The notes: a model not told the origin generated them from the sequence alone. Shown: positions 7,934 to 15,013, numbered from the stretch's first letter. The stretch is 16,821 nt of DNA from Actinomycetota bacterium (GCA_005789325.1 SXYE01000008.1:1-16821); one strand, 5' to 3'. Numbers and translations: made by a program.

Positions 7934-9037
7934 TTAACTTGAAGTTACTTCAGTAGCTAGATCTGTGTACAACTTGGAGTCTGTACCTAAATCAAGAACT
8001 ACTTCACCCTTTAGCAATTCAGCAGGTGTTAATCCCATATTTGGATATGAGGTTGAAAGTGCTGGATCCAAAGTTTCTGTTGCTGCTTTGTTAGGAACTT
8101 TGTAAAGGATGTTATTAGCTACCCATGCATGCACATCTGCTTGCAGAATGTAGTTAATGAATGCGTGAGCTGCTTCTTTGTTTTTGCTTGAAGACAAGAT
8201 CACCATTGTGTCTGCCCAAAGATCGCTTCCTTCTTTAGGAATTACGAACTTAATGTTTGGGTTTTCAGCAATACCGTAGTTGCACCAACCATCCCATGAT
8301 TCAGATAGAACTGCTTCACCTGAAACAAGTTTGGTGTAATAAGCAGTGTCATCATAAGCAAGCAATGTTGGTTTAGTTTTCACTAATTGTTCTTTTGCTT
8401 TAGCAATTTCATCTGCATTAGTTGTGTTCATTGAGTAACCAAGCAGTTTCATTGCAGGAAGTGCCAACCAACGCTCAGTTGCAAGCATTGTGGTTTTGCC
8501 TTTTATTGAATCTTTTGGATTCAAAAGGTCATTCCATGAATCAGGAGTGAAATCAACTAAGTCTGATCTGTAACAGATTCCAGTTGTTCCCCATGCATAT
8601 GGTGCTGCATAATTTGTTCCTTTGTCATATGCAAGATCTGCAACTTCTGGATATAGGTTAGCCAAGTTTGGAATGGCTGCTTTATCAAAGTTAACAATCT
8701 TTCCACCGGCTGCTAAAGCTTGTGCATATTGTCCACTAACAAATGCAATGTCAATTCCTGAATCATCAGAGGCAGTTATCTTACCCATGATTTCTTCGTT
8801 GTTTGCATGGTTTGTGATGGTGATATCAACACCGATTGCTTCTTTAACTTTTGCTGGCAAATCTTCTGGGTAATAACCAGCCCAGTTAGAAATAACTAAT
8901 TTTTGTGTTGTTATGTCAACACTTGAATCCACTGTTGCTGAAGATGCATCACCAGTTGATCCACCACAGGCAGAAAGAACTAGTGCAGCAGCTGCTACAA
9001 CAGATGCAGAAAACTTATGTTTTCGCATTATGGCCAT
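7934..9037 (-). CDS. potD: polyamine-binding lipoprotein PotD
   Basis: A 367-residue extracytoplasmic solute-binding protein of the spermidine/putrescine type. The N-terminus has a basic start (MRKHKF), a hydrophobic core and the lipobox LSAC with Cys24, so it is predicted to be processed by lipoprotein signal peptidase and lipid-anchored. The mature part begins with a low-complexity linker, then LVISNWAGYYPEDLP, the first lobe strand seen in PotD/PotF. Other landmarks are PYAWGTTGICYRSD, TTMLATERW and the acidic/aromatic residues of SESWDGW that would hold the amine. The ATG at 9037 is chosen because GGAGG (9046-9050) lies 8 nt before it; the ATG three codons on would have 17 nt. It is first in the operon, consistent with highest expression. 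Whether it prefers putrescine or spermidine cannot be told. Confidence 0.92.
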   Translation of the reverse strand: MAIMRKHKFSASVVAAAALVLSACGGSTGDASSATVDSSVDITTQKLVISNWAGYYPEDLPAKVKEAIGVDITITNHANNEEIMGKITASDDSGIDIAFVSGQYAQALAAGGKIVNFDKAAIPNLANLYPEVADLAYDKGTNYAAPYAWGTTGICYRSDLVDFTPDSWNDLLNPKDSIKGKTTMLATERWLALPAMKLLGYSMNTTNADEIAKAKEQLVKTKPTLLAYDDTAYYTKLVSGEAVLSESWDGWCNYGIAENPNIKFVIPKEGSDLWADTMVILSSSKNKEAAHAFINYILQADVHAWVANNILYKVPNKAATETLDPALSTSYPNMGLTPAELLKGEVVLDLGTDSKLYTDLATEVTSS

Positions 9038-9073
9038 CTAAATTTCCTCCAATTGGTCTACCGAGACTTTTTC

Positions 9074-9086
9074 TTAGCCCGGCTAA
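9074..9086. promoter_or_regulatory. 13-bp palindrome, candidate operator
   Basis: TTAGCC, one central C, then GGCTAA: a perfect 6-bp dyad in the divergent gap, 36-48 bp upstream of the potD start. The size and symmetry suit binding of a dimeric repressor. The regulator is not encoded in this window and the motif is not one I can name. Confidence 0.35.
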
Positions 9087-9091
9087 TTGCT

Positions 9092-9101
9092 GACTCGAGT
9101 C
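9092..9101. promoter_or_regulatory. 10-bp palindrome, candidate operator
   Basis: GACTCGAGTC is a perfect palindrome starting 6 bp after the TTAGCC dyad. It overlaps a second dyad, CTGAC (9090-9094) with GTCAG (9103-9107). As RNA the latter would form only a small stem. Either could be a protein site; no known consensus recognised. Confidence 0.3.
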
Positions 9102-9109
9102 TGTCAGTT

Positions 9110-9170
9110 CCCCTAATTGTTTTGCAAGGCAATTGGGAGATCAGTATCAATTTGTTATATGAATTAGGGG
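9110..9170 (+). promoter_or_regulatory. inverted repeats able to pair with the kinase Shine-Dalgarno
   Basis: CCCCTAATT (9110-9118) is the exact reverse complement of AATTAGGGG (9162-9170), and the second copy contains the AGGGG ribosome binding site of the kinase gene that starts at 9175. The first arm can instead pair with CAATTGGG (9130-9137) in a closer stem of 8 pairs, one of them G-T, with a 10-nt loop. The two pairings exclude each other, the layout of a translational switch. This matters only if transcription starts upstream of 9110, which is not shown. Confidence 0.35.
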
Positions 9171-9174
9171 CAAG

Positions 9175-10326
9175 ATGGGGGACATGGCCATTATTGATCT
9201 GGGCGCGGGCAAAGAAGTTCGCATTACGCATACTCCTGAGTTAGCGTTGAAATTTGAACCCGAGGATTTATCTGGCTTGGCAAAGTGGGCCGTTGAACTA
9301 ATCAATAATAAGCAAGATATTCCAGGATTTAGAAGTCAAAGTGTAAACAAAATTATTATTGGAAATGAAGACCCAGAATACATTGAAGTTGACCAAAGTA
9401 ATTCAAGCTTTAGATACGGAAACTATTTAGTAAAAATAAGAAAGAAATTAGATTTAACAAACAGAAGTATCAGAGTTTTATCTGCCTTATCGAAGTCAAG
9501 ATTTGAAAATACTCCGAAATATTTTGGGCACGTTGAACTTGAAGTTTTTGGTAAATCAGTCGAATTTATAACAGTTTATGAATTTATTGAGAATTCAACT
9601 GATGGTTGGACTTGGGCACCTCAAAAGCTTGTTAGTAAGGATCTTTATTGGGTTAACCAATTAGGACAGATTTGTGCTGAGATGCATAGAGATTTAAAAC
9701 CTATCCTTATAGATGAAATTATCAACTATTTAGAAGTCAGTGAGAATTTAATTAATAATTTAGCTAACGATTACAAGAAACCTGAAAATTATGATTTTCA
9801 AGGCTATCCTGACCCCGATGAAGTGTTCGAATTATGGCAAGAATTATCAAATAGATACTTCACAAAATTAAAACAAAAAAAAGATAGATTAAGTTATTCA
9901 AACAAAAATAATCAAATGACCCATGGTGATTTTCATGTCGGACAAATTTTAAAAGTGAAAGAAAATTATTTAATAATTGACTTTGATGGATCTCCAGTTT
10001 TACAGGCAGAGACAAAAAATGGTGGGGCACCGGTTGAAAGTGATGTGGCCCATTTTTTGACTTCTATTGCACTTGCTGCCCGAGTGGCAGAAAGAGTAAA
10101 TAAATTGGAATACGGGCAATTAAATGAAGTAGTCAAATCGGCTCAAGACGCATTTTTGATGAGTTATCAAGATCAAGCTAGATCTTTAGGTCTTTCTCCT
10201 CTTGATTTGGGTTTAGTTGAGTATTTGAGTCTTAGACAGTATTTGTTTGAAATAATTTATGCTCAAAAGTATTTGCCTAGATGGATTTATGCTCCCGTAA
10301 TTTCATTGCAACAAGAATTAGGATAG
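9175..10326 (+). CDS. aminoglycoside-phosphotransferase-fold sugar kinase, glucosamine kinase / maltokinase type
   Basis: A 383-residue kinase of the APH / eukaryotic-kinase-like fold. The C-terminal lobe shows the catalytic loop MTHGDFHVGQILK with Asp252, and the metal-binding DFDG at 269-272 with Asp269. This HGD(F/L)HxGQ...DF(D/E)G pattern is that of actinobacterial maltokinases and of the related glucosamine kinases. The first 90 residues form a divergent N-terminal cap ending in YLVKIRKK, with a likely ATP-contact lysine. The expected reaction is ATP-dependent phosphorylation of a sugar; glucosamine is favoured because the next gene, 4 nt away, is a SIS-domain amino-sugar-phosphate protein. 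Maltose is less likely as no GlgE/TreS genes are near. Start ATG at 9175 is chosen for AGGGG at 9166-9170; a second ATG at 9184 is possible and would lose only three residues. Confidence 0.75.
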   Translation: MGDMAIIDLGAGKEVRITHTPELALKFEPEDLSGLAKWAVELINNKQDIPGFRSQSVNKIIIGNEDPEYIEVDQSNSSFRYGNYLVKIRKKLDLTNRSIRVLSALSKSRFENTPKYFGHVELEVFGKSVEFITVYEFIENSTDGWTWAPQKLVSKDLYWVNQLGQICAEMHRDLKPILIDEIINYLEVSENLINNLANDYKKPENYDFQGYPDPDEVFELWQELSNRYFTKLKQKKDRLSYSNKNNQMTHGDFHVGQILKVKENYLIIDFDGSPVLQAETKNGGAPVESDVAHFLTSIALAARVAERVNKLEYGQLNEVVKSAQDAFLMSYQDQARSLGLSPLDLGLVEYLSLRQYLFEIIYAQKYLPRWIYAPVISLQQELG

Positions 10327-10330
10327 AGAT

Positions 10331-11281
10331 ATGGCTGAAACAAATGTGTCAGGATTCAGTGCTGATCTGGCTCAAATTCCAAATGTCATTGTCAGTGCTA
10401 GTAAAGAAAAGATTTGGAAATTACCAGTAATTGAAAAGAATCAACCCATCTACTTTGTGGGTATGGGCTCAAGCTTTTACGCTGCCCAAGATGTGGCAAG
10501 ACAATTAAGAAGCAAAGGATTTCTGGCTTTTGCTGAAATTGCAAGTGCGATAACCCCGCAAGAGTTTCCTGCTAATTCTTTGGTTGTGGCAATTTCTGCT
10601 TCTGGAACAAGTGTGGAAGTTATTAAATTCTTAGAAAATATGCCAGCAAACATAAGAACTATTGGACTTACGAGAGAAGCAAATAGCAAAATAACCAAGT
10701 TAGTTAATGAAGTTTTGTTACTTCCTATTGCACCAGAAACCGGTGGAGTAAGTATTTGGTCTTATAGAGCAACTTTGATCGGTTTGTTTCAACTTCTAGA
10801 ACAATTAGGTATTGCGCCTTCAGTTAAACAATCTTGTGAGATTGCTAGTAAACAAATTCAAAAACTATTGGATTCAAAAAATCAGTGGATCGAATCCTTT
10901 ATGAATTTAACAACTAGTAAAGATGGAATTTGGTTAATGGCACCTGCGGAAAGAAGTGGAAGTGCTTTGCAAGGAGCCTTAATGTTTAGAGAAGGACCAA
11001 GATTTTCATCCGATGGTTGCGAAACCGGTGATTGGTCTCATGTGGATGTGTATTTAACAAAATCACTGGACTACAAAGCTTTAATGTTTACCGGAAGCCA
11101 ATGGGACAATCAAGCAGTGGAATGGTTAACAAACAGAAATTCTAGTTTTGGCTCAATTGGTACATATGCCAAAGGAAACACTGCCTCAATAAATATTGAA
11201 TCAGGAGATCTGTTAGCACAAATGTTGTCCGAATTAATTGTGCCCGAGTTCATGGCTGAAAAGTTATGGCAGAAACAATAA
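10331..11281 (+). CDS. double-SIS-domain sugar-phosphate isomerase/deaminase (GlmS C-terminal / AgaS-like)
   Basis: A 316-residue protein with two SIS halves and no glutaminase domain. The first half has PIYFVGMGSSFYAA at 39-52 and the phosphate-binding ISASGTS at 88-94. The second half begins near residue 195 (GIWLMAPAERSGSALQGALMF) and holds GDWSHVDVYLT. Proteins of this layout interconvert amino- and keto-hexose phosphates, for example deamination of glucosamine-6-phosphate to fructose-6-phosphate, or deglycation of fructosamine-6-phosphate. Lying 4 nt after the kinase, it is almost certainly cotranscribed, and the pair would make a two-step route from a free amino sugar to glycolysis. The exact substrate is inferred from that context. 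The Shine-Dalgarno is weak, so it may be translated by coupling to the kinase. Confidence 0.78.
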   Translation: MAETNVSGFSADLAQIPNVIVSASKEKIWKLPVIEKNQPIYFVGMGSSFYAAQDVARQLRSKGFLAFAEIASAITPQEFPANSLVVAISASGTSVEVIKFLENMPANIRTIGLTREANSKITKLVNEVLLLPIAPETGGVSIWSYRATLIGLFQLLEQLGIAPSVKQSCEIASKQIQKLLDSKNQWIESFMNLTTSKDGIWLMAPAERSGSALQGALMFREGPRFSSDGCETGDWSHVDVYLTKSLDYKALMFTGSQWDNQAVEWLTNRNSSFGSIGTYAKGNTASINIESGDLLAQMLSELIVPEFMAEKLWQKQ

Positions 11282-11299
11282 TGAACAGGATTAAATCAA

Positions 11300-11770
11300 T
11301 TGGCTAAAACAATTTTTGCTTTCCTAAATGTTTCCCTGGTTGCCCTTTATGCAATTGGATCTGGTTTATGGGTCAACACTGGCGATGGTTTCTATCGATC
11401 ATTGAAGCGCCCCTTTTGGCAACCACCTGATTTTCTTTTTGGTTTAGCTTGGCCATATAACTTCCTGGTTTTGATAATCGCAGGAATATTAGTTGCTAAT
11501 AACGCAAATAGTTTCTTCAGAGTGCTTTACACAGTTTTATTTGCTTTTAGTGTCGGTACAGCTTTGTTGTGGGCATACAGTTTTTATATTCAACATAATT
11601 TGATTCTTGCCGCAATTTCTTTAGCGGTAACAGCATTACTAACAATTCCCATGGTTGCCATTGCTTTTCAGACCAAAGTTTGGTTCGGTTTAATTCTGAT
11701 CCCGTATCAACTTTGGTTAATCGTTGCCACGTCCTTGTCGATTGGCTATCAGGTCCTAAACAAGGGGTAA
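11300..11770 (+). CDS. tspO: TspO/MBR family membrane protein
   Basis: A 156-residue integral membrane protein with five hydrophobic spans, the TspO (tryptophan-rich sensory protein / translocator protein) fold. Family marks are LKRPFWQPPDFLFGLAWPYNF (about 35-55) between spans 1 and 2, a WAYSFYIQHN segment near span 3, and IPYQLWLIVATSLS in the last span. TspO binds porphyrins and other tetrapyrroles and acts in oxidative or light stress responses in bacteria; its role here is unknown. The start is TTG at 11300, supported by AGGA at 11287-11290, 9 nt before. An ATG at 11281 is in a different frame and stops after eight codons. It follows the SIS gene by 18 nt and is probably the last gene of that operon. 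Confidence 0.85.
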   Translation: MAKTIFAFLNVSLVALYAIGSGLWVNTGDGFYRSLKRPFWQPPDFLFGLAWPYNFLVLIIAGILVANNANSFFRVLYTVLFAFSVGTALLWAYSFYIQHNLILAAISLAVTALLTIPMVAIAFQTKVWFGLILIPYQLWLIVATSLSIGYQVLNKG

Positions 11771-11907
11771 ATAGTTCCCAAATCGTGACCTTTATTGTGC
11801 TTAAAGCAGATTGACCAAGTAACTAGCCTCGTGAGAACCTCGAGGTGGAGGCTTTGGCTTCTAAGGAGTATTTTTATCACGCCGGGCAGTTTTAAAAAGG
11901 AGATTAG
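11771..11907 (+). promoter_or_regulatory. tatA upstream region (promoter/leader)
   Basis: This 137-bp gap separates tspO from tatA. A TTGACC hexamer (11812-11817) could be a -35 box but no good -10 follows. A nested dyad at 11825-11853 and a full-strength unused Shine-Dalgarno at 11862-11868 (TAAGGAG, followed 7 nt later by ATC, not a normal start) lie in the leader. The real tatA ribosome binding site is AAGGAG at 11897-11902. No T-rich terminator for tspO is seen. Confidence 0.4.
11825..11853. repeat. nested inverted repeat in the tatA leader
   Basis: AGCCTC (11825-11830) and GAGGCT (11848-11853) form the outer arms; inside them lies the perfect 10-bp palindrome ACCTCGAGGT (11837-11846). 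As RNA the outer and inner stems compete partly; as DNA it is a candidate operator. TCGAGGTGGAG within it recurs, inverted, before the dhaK-like gene at 16274-16284. Confidence 0.35.
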
Positions 11908-12090
11908 ATGTTTAAGCAACTAGGACCTACAGAATTGATGATCATTTTGTTCATCATTCTTTTGTTATTTGGTGCAAAGCGCATGCCAGACATGGCACGT
12001 TCCCTTGGTCGTTCAGTTCGTATTTTGAAAGCTGAAACTAAAAACGATGGCACCAAGTCTGACGAACAACCAAAAAATCCTGAGGCGTAA
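11908..12090 (+). CDS. tatA: twin-arginine translocase subunit TatA
   Basis: A 60-residue protein with the standard TatA layout: a short N-terminus, one membrane helix (about 8-24, ELMIILFIILLLFG), the FGAKRMPDMARSLGRSVRI hinge and amphipathic helix, and a short polar tail. TatA oligomerises to form the transient pore through which folded proteins with twin-arginine signals cross the membrane. At 60 residues it is near the lower limit of the family, with a reduced C-terminal tail, in keeping with a streamlined genome. AAGGAG lies 5 nt before the ATG. tatC follows 38 nt downstream. No tatB is present in the window; it would be elsewhere or absent. Confidence 0.95.
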   Translation: MFKQLGPTELMIILFIILLLFGAKRMPDMARSLGRSVRILKAETKNDGTKSDEQPKNPEA

Positions 12091-12128
12091 ATCCGCTTAA
12101 ATTTATTTAGGTGGAGGTGTAATTAGTT

Positions 12129-12962
12129 TTGCCTGCAACAAAAGTGCAGCGATTTAAAGAAATGTCGCTGATTGAACATTTACGTGAATTAAGGTCTCGA
12201 TTATTTAAAGCATCTGTTGCCATTGTTATTGGTACAGTTGCTGCTTGGGGTTTTTATCCCCAAATATTTGATCTCTTAAGTCAACCCGTAAATGTGATTG
12301 TTGAACAAGCCCAATCAAATGGTCGAGATGTTCGATTAGTTTTGGGTGGTGTAGCTGATGCATTTGTGTTACAAATAAAAGTTTCAGTTGTGACCTCAAT
12401 GTTGGTCACTTCACCAATTTGGATTTATCAACTGTGGAGATTTATTACTCCAGGTTTATATAGAAAAGAAAAACTAAGAGCATATCTTTTTGCCAGCGTT
12501 GCCACACCACTGTTTGTTAGTGGGGCAGTACTTGCTTATATTTTCTTACCTATTGGTTTGCAATTACTTTTTGGTTTTACACCCCTTGGTGTAGGAAATT
12601 ATGTTCCAGTAGATAGATATTTAAGTTTCTTTCTACGTATGGTTTTAGTGTTTGGAATTAGTTTTCTCACACCTTTATTTATTGTGATGTTAAACATTTT
12701 TGACATGTTGGAAGCAAAAGCCATAACTTCAAGATGGCGTTTAGTTGTTTTGATTACTTTTGCATTTTCAGCAATTGCTACCCCAACTGGAGATCCAGTT
12801 AACATGACATTGCTGGCTGCCCCTGTGTTGTTGTTAATTTCAGCAGCAACATTTATAGCTTGGTTAAACGATAAAAGACGTGCCCGTAAAAGAAAAGATG
12901 ATCCGGTATTAGGTTTATCTGATGACGAAGCATCCCCTGAACCAAAACCATCCGCTGAATAA
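12129..12962 (+). CDS. tatC: twin-arginine translocase subunit TatC
   Basis: A 277-residue polytopic membrane protein, the Tat receptor that recognises the twin-arginine signal peptide. The cytoplasmic N-terminal motif MSLIEHLRELRSR at 12-24, with Glu20, and the first cytoplasmic loop RFITPGLYRKEK with Glu114 are the two signal-peptide-binding elements; six spans follow the usual pattern. The end is a basic then acidic cytoplasmic tail. TTG at 12129 is taken as the start because GGAGGTG (12113-12119) lies 9 nt before it; the ATG at 12162 has no ribosome binding site and would cut off eleven residues. It is cotranscribed with tatA. Confidence 0.95.
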   Translation: MPATKVQRFKEMSLIEHLRELRSRLFKASVAIVIGTVAAWGFYPQIFDLLSQPVNVIVEQAQSNGRDVRLVLGGVADAFVLQIKVSVVTSMLVTSPIWIYQLWRFITPGLYRKEKLRAYLFASVATPLFVSGAVLAYIFLPIGLQLLFGFTPLGVGNYVPVDRYLSFFLRMVLVFGISFLTPLFIVMLNIFDMLEAKAITSRWRLVVLITFAFSAIATPTGDPVNMTLLAAPVLLLISAATFIAWLNDKRRARKRKDDPVLGLSDDEASPEPKPSAE

Positions 12963-12977
12963 ACTTTAAGGAGATTT

Positions 12978-13931
12978 ATGAAAACAGTTGTTTCAATGGG
13001 TGTGCATATTTTAGATGTTTTAGGCAGACACGTATCAGAAATTCCACCAGGACAAAACATTGCATTAATTGATGAAATAAGAATCACTGCAGCAGGAACT
13101 GCTGCTGGAACATCTGTTGATATGGCAAAGCTTGGTTGCAAAGTTGTGGCAGTAGGCGCAGCTGGTGATGATGAAATGGGCAACGTTTTGTTGGGCATCA
13201 TGAATCGCTACGGCATTGACACAAGTCATATGAAAAGAAAAAAAGGTGTACAAACCTCAGGCACTATGTTGCCAATTAGACCAAACGGAGAAAGACCAGC
13301 TCTGCACGTTATGGGTACTAATGCCACATTTTGTTTTGAAGATGTTCCTCAAGATGTTGTAAAAAAAGCTGACTTTGTTCACATCGGCGGCTTTTATTTA
13401 ATGCCTAAATTTGATGGCGAAGATACGGTAAAAACTTTGAAAGTTGCTCGTGAAGGTAAAGCAATAACCACTATGGACATTCTGGGTGTTAAACAAGACA
13501 ACATGGCAGAAAAGATTTTGCCAAGTATGCCTTATTTAGATTTCTTCATGCCTAACTTAGAAGAAGCTCAAATGATTACTGGTTTAACTGACCTTGATGA
13601 ACTTTGCGATTTCTTTCTAAACGCTGGAGCAAAACATGTTGTTCTTAAAATGGGGGCTCGAGGAAGTCTAATTAAAAATAAAGAAGGCATGCGTTTAAGA
13701 ATTCCAGCCTACAAAGTTGATGTTGTTGACACCACAGGATGTGGCGATGCTTGGACTGGTGGATTTATTGCAGGACTTTCTCGCGGCATGACTATTGAAG
13801 AAGCAGCCAAATTGGGCAGTGCTTGTGGTTCATTGGTGGCAACTGGACTTGGATCTGATGCAGGAATTATTGATTTAGATTCCACTTTAGAATTTTCAAA
13901 AACAAATCCAACATTGCCTTTAGGGGATTAA
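12978..13931 (+). CDS. PfkB-family carbohydrate kinase
   Basis: A 317-residue ribokinase-like kinase. The N-terminal substrate region shows GTAAGTSVDMAKLG near 40-53 (PfkB signature 1 area) and VAVGAAGDDEMG at 57-68. MPNLEEA holds Asn193 of the ATP/Mg site. Signature 2, VDTTGCGDAWTGGF, contains the anion hole and the catalytic base Asp257. The length is normal for ribokinase, fructokinase or 2-keto-3-deoxygluconate kinase relatives; the sequence does not settle the sugar. It follows tatC by only 15 nt with its own AAGGAG, so it is probably read from the tat promoter, though functionally it may belong with the sugar genes on its other side. Transcription ends at the strong terminator just downstream. 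Confidence 0.88.
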   Translation: MKTVVSMGVHILDVLGRHVSEIPPGQNIALIDEIRITAAGTAAGTSVDMAKLGCKVVAVGAAGDDEMGNVLLGIMNRYGIDTSHMKRKKGVQTSGTMLPIRPNGERPALHVMGTNATFCFEDVPQDVVKKADFVHIGGFYLMPKFDGEDTVKTLKVAREGKAITTMDILGVKQDNMAEKILPSMPYLDFFMPNLEEAQMITGLTDLDELCDFFLNAGAKHVVLKMGARGSLIKNKEGMRLRIPAYKVDVVDTTGCGDAWTGGFIAGLSRGMTIEEAAKLGSACGSLVATGLGSDAGIIDLDSTLEFSKTNPTLPLGD

Positions 13932-13946
13932 TTCTAATTAGCAATA

Positions 13947-13987
13947 AATTAAGGCCTGGATAAATTATCCAGGCCTTAATTGTTTTT
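13947..13987. terminator. bidirectional rho-independent terminator
   Basis: Perfect inverted repeat of 17 bp on each side of one central base (AATTAAGGCCTGGATAA at 13947-13963 and its complement at 13965-13981). It is followed on the + strand by a T run (13983-13987) and on the - strand by a T-rich stretch. It lies between the convergent PfkB kinase and TIM barrel genes and can stop transcription from both sides. Confidence 0.9.
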
Positions 13988-13994
13988 GAACTAA

Positions 13995-14999
13995 TTAACT
14001 CTTGGAACTAAATGCAGCATCAAATGCAGCACTTGGTGGAGTGAAGTTCAGTTTTCTGATGAATTCAAGAGCTTCTGGTCCACCAATTAGGCGATCCATT
14101 CCAGCATCTTCCCATTCAACAGAGATTGGTCCTTTGTAACCAATTGAATTTAAACCACGGAAAACATCTTCCCAAGGAACATGTCCATGTCCGGTGGAAA
14201 CAAAATCCCAACCACGACGTGGATCTGCCCAAGGTAGATGGGAACCTAAACGACCATTTCGACCGTTTAATTGTTTACGTGATTCTTTGCAATCAACATG
14301 GTAAATGCGATCTTTGAAATCAAGTAAGAAGTTAACTGGATCAAGATCTTGCCAAACGAAATGGCTGGGATCAAAATTCAAACCAAATGCTGGACGATGT
14401 TTAATTGCTTTCATCGTTTCAACTGTGGTCCAGTAATCGTAAGCAATTTCAGATGGATGAACTTCATGTGCAAACTTCACACCTTGTTTATCAAACACAT
14501 CCAAAATTGGATTCCAACGATCTGCAAAATCTTTGTAACCAGCTGCAACCATTTCTTGGGTTACAGGTGGAAACATTGCAACGTAATGCCAAATGCTTGA
14601 ACCTGTGAAACCAATAACGGTGTCAACACCAAATGCTTTAGCAGCAATTGCTGTTGTTTTCATTTCTTCTGCAGCACGTTGACGAACACCTTCTGGATCT
14701 CCATTGCCCCAAACTCGGGAAGGCAATATTGATTTGTGTCTTTCATCAATTGGGTTATCGCAAACTGCTTGTCCAACTAAGTGATTGGAAATTGCCCAAT
14801 ACTTTAAGTTGTGTTTTTCTAAAATATCTTTTTGTTGGCGAACATACTTATCACTTTCAGCAGCTTTAACTACGTCTAAGTGATCACCCCAACAAGCTAT
14901 TTCTAATCCGTCATAACCCCAACTGGATGCAAGTCTGCACATTTCTTCAAATGGTAGATCTGCCCATTGACCGGTAAACAACGTAATTGGTCTTGACAT
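13995..14999 (-). CDS. xylose-isomerase-like TIM barrel protein (sugar phosphate isomerase/epimerase family)
   Basis: A 334-residue (beta/alpha)8 protein of the AP-endonuclease-2 / IolE-IolI superfamily. Metal ligands expected at strand ends are visible: Glu179 in HEVHPSE, Asp210 and His213 in NFDPSHF, a His in IYHVDCKE (His234), and Glu295 in VEWED. The GHGHVPW stretch near 270-276 closes the barrel. Family members act on sugars or cyclitols as isomerases, epimerases, dehydratases (inosose dehydratase) or keto-glycoside lyases. The gene follows the Gfo/Idh dehydrogenase by 14 nt; its AAGGAGG (15009-15015) overlaps that gene's stop codon, and the ATG is 9 nt further on. The close pairing suggests it handles the keto-sugar produced by the dehydrogenase. 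Confidence 0.85.
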   Translation of the reverse strand: MSRPITLFTGQWADLPFEEMCRLASSWGYDGLEIACWGDHLDVVKAAESDKYVRQQKDILEKHNLKYWAISNHLVGQAVCDNPIDERHKSILPSRVWGNGDPEGVRQRAAEEMKTTAIAAKAFGVDTVIGFTGSSIWHYVAMFPPVTQEMVAAGYKDFADRWNPILDVFDKQGVKFAHEVHPSEIAYDYWTTVETMKAIKHRPAFGLNFDPSHFVWQDLDPVNFLLDFKDRIYHVDCKESRKQLNGRNGRLGSHLPWADPRRGWDFVSTGHGHVPWEDVFRGLNSIGYKGPISVEWEDAGMDRLIGGPEALEFIRKLNFTPPSAAFDAAFSSKS

Positions 15000-15013
15000 G
15001 TTTTCTTTCCTCC

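Larger units (their letters stand above)
9038..9174. promoter_or_regulatory. divergent promoter/operator region potD - sugar kinase
   Basis: This 137-bp gap separates two divergent operons and must hold both promoters. It is dense in inverted repeats, listed separately. On the + strand, TTGCAA (9122-9127) with TATCAA 17 bp later, or TTGGGA (9133-9138) with TATATG 17 bp later, could be weak -35/-10 pairs for the kinase gene. No convincing pair was seen for potD. The potD Shine-Dalgarno (GGAGG, 9046-9050) is strong; the kinase one (AGGGG, 9166-9170) is adequate but close to its ATG. Confidence 0.5.

Noticed and set aside
11831..11923. 30-codon upstream frame (GTG start) overlapping the tatA start
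   Set aside because: No Shine-Dalgarno before the GTG and an Arg/Trp-heavy translation; kept only as part of the leader observation.
12599..13201. 200-residue open frame on the - strand across the tatC-pfkB junction
   Set aside because: It lies opposite two clear genes, its translation is low-complexity (Ser/Ala/Thr-rich) and matches no family; it is a mirror of the + strand codons.
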